DNA from: Saccharopolyspora hirsuta
Lineage (GTDB): Bacteria > Actinomycetota > Actinomycetes > Mycobacteriales > Pseudonocardiaceae
NCBI RefSeq assembly: GCF_008630535.1
Contig: NZ_VWPH01000020.1
Location: 1-64,000 of the forward strand
Direction: 5' to 3'
DNA: 64,000 nucleotides
In this document: positions 33,138 through 41,987 of the stretch, one piece after another
Layout of the letters: the number at the start of each line of letters is the position of its first letter
How positions within the stretch are numbered: position 1 is the stretch's first letter
Notes under the pieces: generated by a model
What the model was told of the DNA's origin: nothing
What the model saw: the letters and a program-made list of their open reading frames with translations, nothing else
Database searches by the model: none
Program-made: the position numbers and the translations under genes

Positions 33138-33258
33138 GAGTCCACATTAGAAGCCGAGATCGATTCGCGCGGGACCCGGAGGTGGTGTCGGCGCGCCGGA
33201 TCGGCCGGGCCGGGCGCGGAGGTGTTGGAGACGACCAGCCCCCGGTCGAGTTGGGCGC

Positions 33259-33291
33259 GGAGGGCACCTCGCGGCGTGCGAGGTGCCCTCC
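33259..33291 (-). terminator. Terminator after the iclR-ridA operon
   Basis: GGAGGGCACCTCGC (33259-33272) pairs perfectly with GCGAGGTGCCCTCC (33278-33291) over a 5-nt loop, about 8 nt past the ridA stop. It isolates chaA from the upstream genes. Confidence 0.75.
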
Positions 33292-33298
33292 GACCAGC

Positions 33299-33685
33299 TC
33301 AGTCGAGGACGGCGAGGGCGTCGATCTCGACGAGGAGACCGGCCGGGAGGCCGACGTAGACCGTGGTGCGGGCCGGGAAGGGCTCGCCGACCACGCGCGC
33401 GTAGGTCTCGTTCATCTCCGCGAACTGCGAGGTGTCCGTCAGGTACACGCGCAGCATCAGGACGTCCTCGATGGAGCCGCCCTCGGCCTCCAGGATCGCG
33501 ATGACGTTGCGCAGGCACTGCTCGGTCTGCTCGGCGACCCCGCCCTCGACCACCTTGCCGGTGGCCGGGTCGACCGCGGTCTGCCCGGAGACCTGCAGGA
33601 TGTTGCCCTTGCGGACGCCCTGCGACAGCGGGATGCTCGCCGGCGGCTTGGGGGCGTTGTCGGTGCTGACGACGGTCCTGGCCAT
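33299..33685 (-). CDS. ridA: RidA-family enamine/imine deaminase
   Basis: A 128-aa YjgF/RidA protein. ILQVSGQTAVDPATGKVVEG near 29-48, the LRVYLTD motif with the conserved Arg near 84, and PARTTVYVGLP ... VEIDALAV at the end are typical. RidA hydrolyses reactive enamines such as 2-aminoacrylate, a product of PLP-dependent serine dehydratases. Its start shares one base with the iclR stop. The divergent D-serine-dehydratase-like enzyme would produce exactly this kind of intermediate, which explains the pairing. Confidence 0.9.
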   Translation of the reverse strand: MARTVVSTDNAPKPPASIPLSQGVRKGNILQVSGQTAVDPATGKVVEGGVAEQTEQCLRNVIAILEAEGGSIEDVLMLRVYLTDTSQFAEMNETYARVVGEPFPARTTVYVGLPAGLLVEIDALAVLD

Positions 33686-34449
33686 CAGGATTCCTTCCTC
33701 TTCTCCGTTGGCTGCCAGCCCAGCTCGGCGGAGATCCCGCCGGCTGCGCGCAGCACGTCGTCGACGAGCCCGAGCAGGCCGTCGAAATCCAGCAGTACTT
33801 TCGGCACCGACAGCGAGACGGCCGCGATGGTCTCGCCGCGGTGGTTGCGGATCGGCGCGCCGATGCAGTGGATGAAGTCCTCGTGCTCGCTGCGGTCGAC
33901 CGCGTAGCCCTGCTCGCGGACCTGGTCCAGCTCGGCCAGGAAGCGGTTCGGCGAGTCGATCGTGTTCGCGGTGAGCTTCGGGTAGGTCAGCTGCTCGGCG
34001 AACTGCGCGCGCTGCGGCGGCGGCAGGTCCGCGACCAGCGCCTTGCCGACCGCGGTGCAGTGCACGGGGGCGCGGCGGCCGATGCGGGAGTACATCCGCA
34101 CCGGGTGCTTGCTGTCGACCTTGTCGATGTAGATGACGTGGTCGTCCTCGAGCGTCGCCAGGTGCACGGTGTGCCCGCTGACGCCGCCCAGCTCCAGCAG
34201 GTGCGCGCGGGCGACGTCGCGGACGTCGAGGTCCTCCAGGGCCTGGTGCGCCAGGTCGAACAGGGCGCTGCCGAGGCGGTAGTGGTGCACGTCCTCGCGG
34301 CGGACGAAGCGCCCGGCTTCGAGGGTGCGCAGCAGGCGCATCGCGGTGGACTTGTGCACGCCGAGGCGCTGGGCGAGCTGGTCGAGGGTCTGCGGGCCGG
34401 CGGCCAGCGAAGTCAGCACGGCCAGTCCCCGTTCCAAGCTCTGACTCAC
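33685..34449 (-). CDS. IclR-family transcriptional regulator (D-amino acid cluster)
   Basis: A 254-aa regulator. The N-terminal winged HTH (SQSLERGLAVLTSLAAG, then QRLGVHKSTAMRLLRTLE near 31-48) and the C-terminal effector domain (RAPVHCTAVGKALVADLP; YAVDRSEHEDFIHCIGAPI) are complete. I use the GTG at 34449, preceded by GGAG at 6 nt. It is divergent from the D-amino acid genes, and palindromes with TTGC/GCAA arms fill the shared promoter. It probably controls that operon and itself. Confidence 0.9.
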   Translation of the reverse strand: MSQSLERGLAVLTSLAAGPQTLDQLAQRLGVHKSTAMRLLRTLEAGRFVRREDVHHYRLGSALFDLAHQALEDLDVRDVARAHLLELGGVSGHTVHLATLEDDHVIYIDKVDSKHPVRMYSRIGRRAPVHCTAVGKALVADLPPPQRAQFAEQLTYPKLTANTIDSPNRFLAELDQVREQGYAVDRSEHEDFIHCIGAPIRNHRGETIAAVSLSVPKVLLDFDGLLGLVDDVLRAAGGISAELGWQPTEKRKES

Positions 34450-34507
34450 CGACCACTCCGTCCGTTGACGCGCTGCGCGGCGCGATGGTACACACCTATC
34501 CATCATT

Positions 34508-34536
34508 TTGCGCAATCAGCGTTGCATTCTACGCAA
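34508..34536. promoter_or_regulatory. Divergent promoter operators (TTGCGCAA and TTGC-N7-GCAA)
   Basis: TTGCGCAA (34508-34515) and TTGC-ATTCTAC-GCAA (34522-34536) lie between the iclR gene and the D-amino acid operon, the second ending 12 bp before the GTG at 34549. The second has the same TTGC-N7-GCAA form as the site at 29465-29481. Likely IclR binding sites. Confidence 0.5.
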
Positions 34537-34548
34537 TAGGAGACCTTG

Positions 34549-35859
34549 GTGTCAGCACGGGGTATCAACATCGAGGCGGTCCGCGCCCTGCACGACGAGC
34601 GCATCGACTGGCGCTTCAAGGGCATGCCCTCGGACGCCTTCGGCACCACTGTGGGCGAGTTCCTGGCCACCCGCCCGACGGTCTTCGACGGCGGCTTCGT
34701 CGGGCCGCTCCTGACGCTCGACCGCGCCGCCCTGGAGCACAACCTGCGGACCATGGCCGACTGGTGCGCCGAGCACGGGGTGCAGCTCGCCCCGCACGGC
34801 AAGACGACGATGGCTCCGCAGCTGTTCGGGCAGCAGCTCGCGCACGGTTCGTGGGGCATCACCGCCGCCAACACCAGCCAGCTTCGCGTGTACCGCGCGT
34901 TCGGCGTCGAGCGGATCCTGTTCGCCAACGAGCTGGTCGACCGCAACGGCCTGGCCTGGCTGGCCGACGAGCTGGACCGCGACCCGGAGTTCCAGTTCTG
35001 CTGCTACGTCGACTCGCTGCGCGGCGTGCACCTGATGGCCGAGGCGCTGGCCGCGCACGGCGCGTCCCGCCCGGTCGACGTGCTGGTCGAGCTGGGCAGC
35101 CCGGGGGCCCGCACCGGCGCGCGCACGAAGGCCGAGGCCCGCGAGATCGCCGACGCCGTGCTGGAGAACCCGGTGCTGCGCCTGGTCGGCGTCGCGGGTT
35201 ACGAGGGCGAGGTCGCGCACGACGTCAGCGACGCCGCGCTGTCCGCTGTGGACGGATACCTGGAGCGGGTGCGCGAGCTGGTGGCCGAGCTGGCCGGTGC
35301 CGGGCACTTCTCCGGGCTGGACGAGGTGATCGTCACCGCGGGCGGCAGCTCCTACTTCGACCAGGTCGCCGAGGCGCTGACCAAGCCGTGGCCGACCGGG
35401 CTGCCGGTGGTGCCGGTGCTCCGCAGCGGCGGGTACCTGCTGCACGACGACGGCTTCTACCGGATCCGCTCGCCGTTCGGCCGGGAGCACCGGCTGGCCG
35501 GTCGGGAGCGGCCGTTCCGGCCCGCGATGCGGGCGTGGGCGCAGGTGATGTCGCGCCCGGAGCCGGGGCTGGCGCTGCTGACCATGGGCCGCCGCGACGC
35601 CTCCTTCGACCAGGACCTGCCGGAACCGCAGGTGATCCGCGGCGCCGACGGCGCGGTCCGCGACCTGCCGGCGGGCTCCTGCCGGGTCCGGGCGCTGGCC
35701 GACCAGCACACCTTCCTGGAGCTGTCCGGCGCCGATCCGCAGGTCGGCGACTGGATCGGCTTCGGCCTCTCGCACCCGTGCACGGTCTTCGACAAGTGGT
35801 CGCTGATCCCGGTGGTGGACGGCGACGAGGTGATCGACCTGATCCGCACCTTCTTCTGA
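34549..35859 (+). CDS. D-amino acid deaminase (D-serine dehydratase-like, DSD1 family)
   Basis: A 436-aa fold-type III PLP enzyme. The PLP lysine lies in APHGKTTMAPQLF (near 82-94). The C-terminal domain has a His and a Cys for zinc (DQHTFLELSG and LSHPCTVFDKW near 385-415), as in eukaryotic-type D-serine dehydratases. It probably deaminates D-serine or D-threonine to a keto acid through an enamine, with RidA completing the reaction. The GTG at 34549 is better spaced from AGGAG (6 nt) than the TTG one codon earlier. It begins a three-gene operon with a D-aminoacylase and a GntP carrier. Confidence 0.85.
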   Translation: MSARGINIEAVRALHDERIDWRFKGMPSDAFGTTVGEFLATRPTVFDGGFVGPLLTLDRAALEHNLRTMADWCAEHGVQLAPHGKTTMAPQLFGQQLAHGSWGITAANTSQLRVYRAFGVERILFANELVDRNGLAWLADELDRDPEFQFCCYVDSLRGVHLMAEALAAHGASRPVDVLVELGSPGARTGARTKAEAREIADAVLENPVLRLVGVAGYEGEVAHDVSDAALSAVDGYLERVRELVAELAGAGHFSGLDEVIVTAGGSSYFDQVAEALTKPWPTGLPVVPVLRSGGYLLHDDGFYRIRSPFGREHRLAGRERPFRPAMRAWAQVMSRPEPGLALLTMGRRDASFDQDLPEPQVIRGADGAVRDLPAGSCRVRALADQHTFLELSGADPQVGDWIGFGLSHPCTVFDKWSLIPVVDGDEVIDLIRTFF

Positions 35860-35884
35860 CCGAACCCACCCGGAGGGCTCCACA

Positions 35885-37471
35885 ATGGACATCGTGGTCC
35901 GCGGAGCGCGGGTCGTCGACGGCGACGGCGGCCCGAGCTACCTCGCCGACGTCGGCGTCGAGCGCGGTCTGATCACCGAGATCGCCGAACCCGGGAAGTT
36001 GCGCGGCAGCCGCGCGATCGACGCCGACGGGCTGGTGCTCTCCCCCGGTTTCATCGACATGCACGCGCACTCGGACCTGCAGCTGCTCGCCAACCCGGAC
36101 CACACCGCGAAGGTGTCGCAGGGCGTGACGCTGGAGGTCATCGGCCAGGACGGGTTGTCCTACGCACCGGTGGACGACGCCACGCTGGCGACGCTGCGCA
36201 CCCAGATCGCCGGGTGGAACGACGACCCGCCGGGCTTCGACTGGAACTGGCGCAGCGTCGCCGAGTACCTCGACCGGCTCGACGCCGGGATCGCCACCAA
36301 CGCGGCGTACCTGGTGCCGCAGGGCACGCTCCGGCTGATCTGCGTGGGCTACGACGACCGCGCGGCCACCGACGCCGAGCTCGACCGGATGCGCGAGGTG
36401 CTGGCGCGGTCGCTGGACGAGGGCGCGTTCGGGATGTCCTCCGGCCTGACCTACACGCCCGGCATGTACGCCGACACCGACGAGCTCGCCGCGCTGTGCG
36501 AGGTGGTGGCGGCGCGCGGCGGGTACTACAGCCCGCACCACCGCAGCTACGGCGCGGGCGCGCTGGCCGCGTACGCGGAGATGATCGAGGTCAGCAAGCG
36601 CTCCGGGTGCCCGCTGCACCTGGCGCACGCCACGATGAACTTCAGCGTGAACCGGGGCCGGGCGGCCGATCTGCTGTCCATGTTGGACAGCGCGCTGGAC
36701 GAGGGCTGCGACATCACGCTGGACACCTACCCGTACCTGCCGGGCAGCACCTCGCTGCACGCGCTGCTGCCGAGCTGGGCGATGGTCGGCGGGGTGGAGG
36801 CCACCCTGGCCCGGCTGCGCGATCCCGTGCAGCGCGAGCGGATCCGCGTCGCGCTGGAGGAGGAGGGCTCGGACGGCTGCCACGGGGTGCCGGTCGAGTG
36901 GGAGACCATCGAGATCAACGGCGTCCGGCGGGACGCCAACGGCCACCTCGTCGGCCGCAGCGTCGCCGAATCCGCCCGCGAGGCCGGGAAACCGCCGGCC
37001 GAGCACTACTTCGACGTCCTGGTGTCCGAGGAGCTGGGCAGCTCCTGCCTGATGCACGTGGGCCACGAGGACAACGTGCAGGCCATCATGCGCCACCGGG
37101 TGCACACCGCGGGCAGCGACGGCCTGCTGGTCGGCGCGCGCCCGCACCCGCGCGCGTGGGGCACCTTCCCCCGCTACCTCGGCCACTACGTGCGCGAGCT
37201 CGGGGTGCTGGGGCTGGAGGAGTGCGTGCAGCACATGACCTCCCGCGCCGCCGACCGGCTCGGGCTCGCCGACCGCGGCCGGATCCGCCCCGGGTTCGCC
37301 GCCGACCTGGTGCTGTTCGACCCGGGGACCGTCGCGGACACCGCCACCTTCGACGAACCCCGCCAGCAGGCCGCGGGAATCCCGCACGTGCTGGTCAACG
37401 GGGTGCCGGTGATCGAGGACGGTCACCGCACCGACGCCCTGCCCGGTCGCGCCCTGCGCAAGCCGCGCTGA
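35885..37471 (+). CDS. N-acyl-D-amino-acid deacylase
   Basis: A 528-aa amidohydrolase that releases D-amino acids from N-acyl-D-amino acids. The metal-binding HAH lies at residues 60-62 (DMHAHSDL), further His in SPHHRSYG (near 219) and LHLAHATMN, and the catalytic Asp in TAGSDGLL near 419. The position that in characterised D-aminoacylases is a metal-ligand Cys (in the usual NCG motif) is Asp here (IGQDGLS, residue 89). The enzyme may therefore hold its metal differently. GGAGGG precedes the ATG, 25 nt after the deaminase gene. Confidence 0.88.
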   Translation: MDIVVRGARVVDGDGGPSYLADVGVERGLITEIAEPGKLRGSRAIDADGLVLSPGFIDMHAHSDLQLLANPDHTAKVSQGVTLEVIGQDGLSYAPVDDATLATLRTQIAGWNDDPPGFDWNWRSVAEYLDRLDAGIATNAAYLVPQGTLRLICVGYDDRAATDAELDRMREVLARSLDEGAFGMSSGLTYTPGMYADTDELAALCEVVAARGGYYSPHHRSYGAGALAAYAEMIEVSKRSGCPLHLAHATMNFSVNRGRAADLLSMLDSALDEGCDITLDTYPYLPGSTSLHALLPSWAMVGGVEATLARLRDPVQRERIRVALEEEGSDGCHGVPVEWETIEINGVRRDANGHLVGRSVAESAREAGKPPAEHYFDVLVSEELGSSCLMHVGHEDNVQAIMRHRVHTAGSDGLLVGARPHPRAWGTFPRYLGHYVRELGVLGLEECVQHMTSRAADRLGLADRGRIRPGFAADLVLFDPGTVADTATFDEPRQQAAGIPHVLVNGVPVIEDGHRTDALPGRALRKPR

Positions 37472-37490
37472 ACCCCCAGAGGAGTCCGCC

Positions 37491-38906
37491 GTGGACACGT
37501 TCCTCCACTGGCTCCAGCACGAAACGTCCGGCCTGCTCGTGTTGTGCGCGGTCGGGATCGCGGTGCTGCTGCTCATGATCATCCGGTTCCGGGTGGAACC
37601 GTTCATCGCGCTGATCGTCTCCGGGCTGCTGATCGCGCTGGCCGCCGGGCTGTCCGTCGAGGACATCGTCGGCACCGCGCAGAAGAGCAGCGAATCGCTG
37701 CTGGAGAGCGGGTTCGCCGGGATCCTCGGGCACATCACCGCGATCGTCGGGCTCGGCACCATCCTCGGCTCGGTGCTGGAGGCCTCCGGCGGCGCGCAGC
37801 TGCTGACCCGCAAGCTGCTGGGCGCCTTCGGCGAGCGGCGCGCGCCGCTGGCGATGGGCCTGTCCGGGCTGGTCTTCGGCATCCCGGTGTTCTTCGACAT
37901 CGGCATCTTCGTGCTGGCCCCGCTGGTGTACGTGGTGGCGCGGCAGGGCGGCAGGTCCATCCTGCTGTACTGCCTGCCGCTGGTGGCCGGGCTGTCCATG
38001 ACGCACGCGTTCCTGCCGCCGCACCCCGGGCCGGTGGTCGCCGCCGGACTGCTCGGCGTGGACCTGGGCTGGATCATCCTGATGGGGCTGGCCTGCGGGC
38101 TCCCGGCGTTCGCGGTCAGCGGTCTGCTGTTCCCGCTGTGGATCGGCAAGCGCATCGAGCTGCCGGTGCCGGAGGACGTGCTGGCCGCGGCCGACGAGGC
38201 GGCGCGCAAGAACGAGGCCGAGGGCCGCCCCGAGCCGAAGCTGGCCACCGTCGCCCTGATCATCGGCCTGCCGATGGTGCTGATCCTCGGCGCCACGTTC
38301 GGCAGCATCACGCTGCCGAAGGGCAGCGCGCCGCTGTCGGTGCTGACCTTCCTCGGCAACCCGACGGTGGCGCTGACCATCGCGGTGCTGCTGGCGTTCT
38401 GGCTGCTGGGCACCCGGCGCGGGATGACCGGCAAGGAGCTCTCCGAGCTGACCGGGCACTCGCTGCGCCCGCTGGGCATGATCCTGCTGGTGGTCGGCGC
38501 GGGCGGGTTCTTCGGCAAGGTGCTCGCCGAGACCGGCGTCGGCGAGGCGCTGGCCGGGTCGCTGCAGTCCACCGGGCTGCCGCTGCTGGTGTCGGCGTAC
38601 GTGATCAGCTCCGGGCTGCGCATCGCGCAGGGCTCGGCGACGGTGGCGATCGTGACCACCGGCGGCATCGTCGCGCCGCTGCTGCACGCCGGGGACCACT
38701 CGCAGGCGCAGCTGGCGCTGATCGCGGTGGCGATCGCGGCGGGCTCGATCATCGCCTCGCACGTCAACGACGGCGGGTTCTGGATCATCAGCCGCTACTT
38801 CGGCATCCCGGTCAAGGACATGCTGAAGTCCTGGACGGTGCTGGAGACCATCCTCTCGGTCGTCGGCTTCGGGATGGCCCTGCTGCTGTCCGCGCTGCTC
38901 CCCTAG
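37491..38906 (+). CDS. GntP-family transporter
   Basis: A 471-aa permease with about 12-14 membrane segments. GLGTILGSVLEASGGA (near 84-99), FGIPVFFDIGIFVLAPL and THAFLPPHPGPVVAAGLLGVD are GntP hallmarks, and HVNDGGFWIISRYF lies near 424. The family moves gluconate and also D-serine (DsdX). In this operon of D-amino acid enzymes a D-serine or N-acyl-D-amino acid substrate is more likely than gluconate. GAGGAG lies 6 nt before the GTG. Confidence 0.88.
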   Translation: MDTFLHWLQHETSGLLVLCAVGIAVLLLMIIRFRVEPFIALIVSGLLIALAAGLSVEDIVGTAQKSSESLLESGFAGILGHITAIVGLGTILGSVLEASGGAQLLTRKLLGAFGERRAPLAMGLSGLVFGIPVFFDIGIFVLAPLVYVVARQGGRSILLYCLPLVAGLSMTHAFLPPHPGPVVAAGLLGVDLGWIILMGLACGLPAFAVSGLLFPLWIGKRIELPVPEDVLAAADEAARKNEAEGRPEPKLATVALIIGLPMVLILGATFGSITLPKGSAPLSVLTFLGNPTVALTIAVLLAFWLLGTRRGMTGKELSELTGHSLRPLGMILLVVGAGGFFGKVLAETGVGEALAGSLQSTGLPLLVSAYVISSGLRIAQGSATVAIVTTGGIVAPLLHAGDHSQAQLALIAVAIAAGSIIASHVNDGGFWIISRYFGIPVKDMLKSWTVLETILSVVGFGMALLLSALLP

Positions 38907-38983
38907 CCTGGAATTCCTTGCTGCGGCGTCGGAAACGCCCGTAATGTTCGCCGGGATCCGACGCCGAGGCGAGGAGTGCCCGA

Positions 38984-40705
38984 ATGGACCTGAGCAGACG
39001 GTCGTTGCTTCTGTCGGCTGGAGCCGCCGCGGGTTTGGCGGGGTTCGCACCGGGGCTGGCCGGTGCGAACCCCGTGGTACCGGCGGATTCGCCCACCCCA
39101 CCGCGCGGCCCGGACGAGGGCGCGGGTCCGTTCCGGAAGCTGGTGATCCGCGGCGTCAACCTGATCGTCGGCGCGGACGGCGAGGTGCGCGGACCGGTCG
39201 ACGTGGTGGTCCGCGGCAACCGCATCGACCAGATCATCCCCGCTGGTGAGCCGTCCCGGGTGCTGCCCGCCGGTCGGCCGCCGCACGACGCCGAGCACGA
39301 GATCGACGCGACCGGCATGTGGATGATGCCGGGCCTGGTGGACGAGCACGCGCACACCGGGACCGGCAGCACCCCGCGGACCTACGCCTACAAGCTGTGG
39401 CTGGGCCACGGCGTCACCACCGTGCGCGGGGTGTCGCTGGCCCAGAACGCCGATGCGGTCGCGGACAAGGAGCGCAGCGAGCGCAACGAGATCGTGGCGC
39501 CGCGCATCGTCAACTACCAGACCCCGGGCAGCGGTTGGGAGGACGGCCCGGTCGACTCGCCGGAGAAGGCCCGCCGGTGGGTGGCGTGGGCGGCCCGCAA
39601 CGGCGTGGACGGCATCAAGTTCTTCGGCGAGGGGCCCTACGGCCGCCCGGAGATCGAGGCCGCGATCCGGGCCGCCCAGCAGTCCGGGCTGGGCACCACC
39701 ATGCACCACTCGCCGCCGATCTACCCGCAGCTCAACGCGCTGGAGACCGGTCAGCTCGGGCTGGGCACCGTCACCCACTTCTACGGCCACTTCGAGGCGC
39801 TGCTGAAAGAGGGCCGCGAGCACCCGAAACCGCCGGACTACGACTACTCCAACGAGGCGTCGCGGTGGCGCGCGGTCGCGCAGGTCATCGACCACACCTT
39901 CCCACCCGGTTCCCCGCAGTGGCGCTCGTACCTGTCGCGGCAGCTGGACAACGGCGTGACGTTCGGCCCCACCTTCGGCGTCTACCTCGCCGGGCGCGAC
40001 CTGCTGCGGGCGCGCGGTCTGGAGTGGCACCCGCGGTTCGCGCTGCCGACGCTGTGGAACTTCTGGGAACCCAGCCCGGAGGCGCACGGCTCGTTCTACT
40101 ACGACTGGAATTCCGAGGACGAGGCGAGCTGGAAGCGCTTCTACGTGCAGTACCTGCAGCTGATCCACGACTACAAGGAGATGGGCGGGCGCATCGCGGG
40201 CGGCACCGATCCGGGGTTCATCTACAACCTCTACGGGTTCGCCAACATCAACGAGCTGGAGATGCTGCGCGAAGCGGGGTTGTCGGCGCTGGAGGCGATC
40301 GAGGCGATGAGCTCGGCAACCGCGCGCACCATCGCCGAACCCACCGGTGCAGCGCCGGAGTACGGCGCGGTCGAGGAGGGTTTCATCGCCGACCTGGCGA
40401 TCACCGGCGAGAACCCGCTGCAGGACCTGAAAACCCTCTACGGCACGGGAACTCCGCGGCTGAACCCGGAGACCGGGGACATCACCCGCACCGGCGGTGT
40501 GCAGTGGACGATCCGCAACGGCGTCGTCTACGACGCCAAGCGGCTGCTCGCCGACGTGGCCGACATGGTGCAGGCGCAGAAGTCCGCTGGTGCGTGCGGC
40601 GACGTCGACCCGGACTGGAGCATGTCCGGTCCCTGCGGCGGCAGCCCCGGCGTCGGGGTGGCACCACCGGCCGAACCCGCGAGGCGCGCCGCCCCGCTGC
40701 CGTAG
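38984..40705 (+). CDS. Tat-exported amidohydrolase
   Basis: A 573-aa secreted metal hydrolase. The N-terminus (SRRSLLLSAGAAAGLAGF) is a twin-arginine signal with probable cleavage after AGA near 28. The amidohydrolase core has VDEHAHTG (HxH, near 113-120), GIKFFGEG, TMHHSPPIYPQ, THFYGHFE and GGTDPG (near 406), all expected metal or catalytic positions. Substrate unknown; it may act outside the cell on amides or cyclic compounds. GAGGAG precedes the ATG. It follows the GntP gene by 77 nt and may have its own promoter. Confidence 0.8.
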   Translation: MDLSRRSLLLSAGAAAGLAGFAPGLAGANPVVPADSPTPPRGPDEGAGPFRKLVIRGVNLIVGADGEVRGPVDVVVRGNRIDQIIPAGEPSRVLPAGRPPHDAEHEIDATGMWMMPGLVDEHAHTGTGSTPRTYAYKLWLGHGVTTVRGVSLAQNADAVADKERSERNEIVAPRIVNYQTPGSGWEDGPVDSPEKARRWVAWAARNGVDGIKFFGEGPYGRPEIEAAIRAAQQSGLGTTMHHSPPIYPQLNALETGQLGLGTVTHFYGHFEALLKEGREHPKPPDYDYSNEASRWRAVAQVIDHTFPPGSPQWRSYLSRQLDNGVTFGPTFGVYLAGRDLLRARGLEWHPRFALPTLWNFWEPSPEAHGSFYYDWNSEDEASWKRFYVQYLQLIHDYKEMGGRIAGGTDPGFIYNLYGFANINELEMLREAGLSALEAIEAMSSATARTIAEPTGAAPEYGAVEEGFIADLAITGENPLQDLKTLYGTGTPRLNPETGDITRTGGVQWTIRNGVVYDAKRLLADVADMVQAQKSAGACGDVDPDWSMSGPCGGSPGVGVAPPAEPARRAAPLP

Positions 40706-40756
40706 CGCCGCCGGGAAATACGGGAAGCCCGGGGGCTTGAGGAAGGTTTAAGGCTT

Positions 40757-40772
40757 TTTGGTCTAGTCCACT
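40757..40772. promoter_or_regulatory. DasR-responsive element (dre-like) before the lactonase gene
   Basis: TTTGGTCTAGTCCACT matches the dre consensus A(G/C)TGGTCTAGACCA(G/C)T at 13 of 16 positions, including the whole left half and CTAG centre. It lies 54 bp upstream of the lactonase GTG. DasR, a GntR regulator of amino-sugar use in streptomycetes, binds such sites. The DasR gene itself is not in the window. Confidence 0.55.
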
Positions 40773-40826
40773 GGCCGCGCATGCGGCAGACTGTCCCGCG
40801 ATCATCCACCGAGCAGGGAGAACATC

Positions 40827-41987
40827 GTGCGGGACAACGCAATGCCGCGTCGCCGGTTCCTCACCGCCGCGGGCGCGCTCGGCCTCGCCGGCGCGGCCGG
40901 GGTGGTCGCCACCACCAGCACCGCGTGCGCGACCACCTCGTCCGCGGCGCCCCAGCCCGCCCCGGCGATGCACCACGCCGCTGGGCTGATGACGCTGATC
41001 GGCAGCTACACCTCGGCGAGCCCGGCCGGTCGCGGCCTGGAGGTGGCCACCCGCAACGACGCGGGCGCCCTCGAACCGTCCGGGGTGGTCGACGGGGTGC
41101 CCGACGCGTCGTTCTTCGCCTGGTCGCCGGACCACAAGTACCTCTACGTCACCAACGAGATCGTGCCGAACGGCACCATCACCGCCGTGGACCTCTCCCA
41201 GCACCACCCGGTGGTCCTGGGCAGCCAGCCCAGCGGCGGCGCGGGCCCCACGCACATCTCCGCGCACCCGAGCGGCGAGTTCATCTTCACCGCCCACTAC
41301 ACCGACGGCACGGTCGCGGTGCACCGCCGCAACGCCGACGGCACCATCGGCGAGAACACCGACCTGGTCAAGCACCCCGGCGCCGAGCCGCACGCCCACC
41401 AGGTCCTGGTCGACCCGAGCAAGCAGTGGGTGGTGGCGGTGGACCTCGGCGCCGACGCGGTGTTCGTGTACGCCTTCGACACCGCCACCGGCAAGCTCAC
41501 CCAGCACCAGCACCTCGAACTGCCCGCCGGGACCGGCCCGCGGCACCTGGCGTTCAACTACGAGCGCGCCTACCTGCTGGCGGAGCTGAAGTCCGAGATC
41601 ACCGTGCTGGACTGGGACCTCGACGCCGGGCGGTTCACCCCCGGCCAGGTCATCGGCACCCGGGAACCCGACGCGAGCGGCGAGAACTTCCCGGCGGAGA
41701 TCGCGATCACCCGCGACGCCAAGTTCGCCTACGCCTCCAACCGCGGCGACAACAACATCGCCACCTTCGCCATCACCGGGGAGGGCCTGGAGTTCCGGGG
41801 CACCGCGCCGACCGGCGACTGGCCCCGCCACTTCGCGCTGGACCCGGAGCAGACCTCGCTGTACGTGGCCAACCAGCGCTCCGGCACGATCACCCGCCTG
41901 ACCCGCGACCCGAACTCCGGCGCCCTCACCCCCACCGAGGACGTCTACGAGTGCCCGTCGGTCGCAGCCATCACCTTCCACGGCTGA
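40827..41987 (+). CDS. Secreted seven-bladed lactonase (6-phosphogluconolactonase family)
   Basis: A 386-aa beta-propeller protein (PF10282 type). The N-terminus has PRRRFLTAAGALGLAG, a twin-arginine signal, followed by TSTACATT where the Cys could be a lipidation site. Propeller motifs include SPDHKYLYVTNE, GPTHISAHPSGEFIFTAHY, DPSKQWVVAVDLGAD and DPEQTSLYVANQ. The substrate is probably a sugar lactone or similar ring outside the cell. GGGAG lies 6 nt before the GTG. It ends directly against the convergent tetR gene. Confidence 0.82.
   Translation: MRDNAMPRRRFLTAAGALGLAGAAGVVATTSTACATTSSAAPQPAPAMHHAAGLMTLIGSYTSASPAGRGLEVATRNDAGALEPSGVVDGVPDASFFAWSPDHKYLYVTNEIVPNGTITAVDLSQHHPVVLGSQPSGGAGPTHISAHPSGEFIFTAHYTDGTVAVHRRNADGTIGENTDLVKHPGAEPHAHQVLVDPSKQWVVAVDLGADAVFVYAFDTATGKLTQHQHLELPAGTGPRHLAFNYERAYLLAELKSEITVLDWDLDAGRFTPGQVIGTREPDASGENFPAEIAITRDAKFAYASNRGDNNIATFAITGEGLEFRGTAPTGDWPRHFALDPEQTSLYVANQRSGTITRLTRDPNSGALTPTEDVYECPSVAAITFHG

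Noticed and set aside
35333-38788. 1151-aa open frame on the minus strand opposite the D-aminoacylase and GntP genes
   Set aside because: It is a Ser/Ala/Pro/Arg-rich antisense frame with no domain. The plus-strand genes are well supported.
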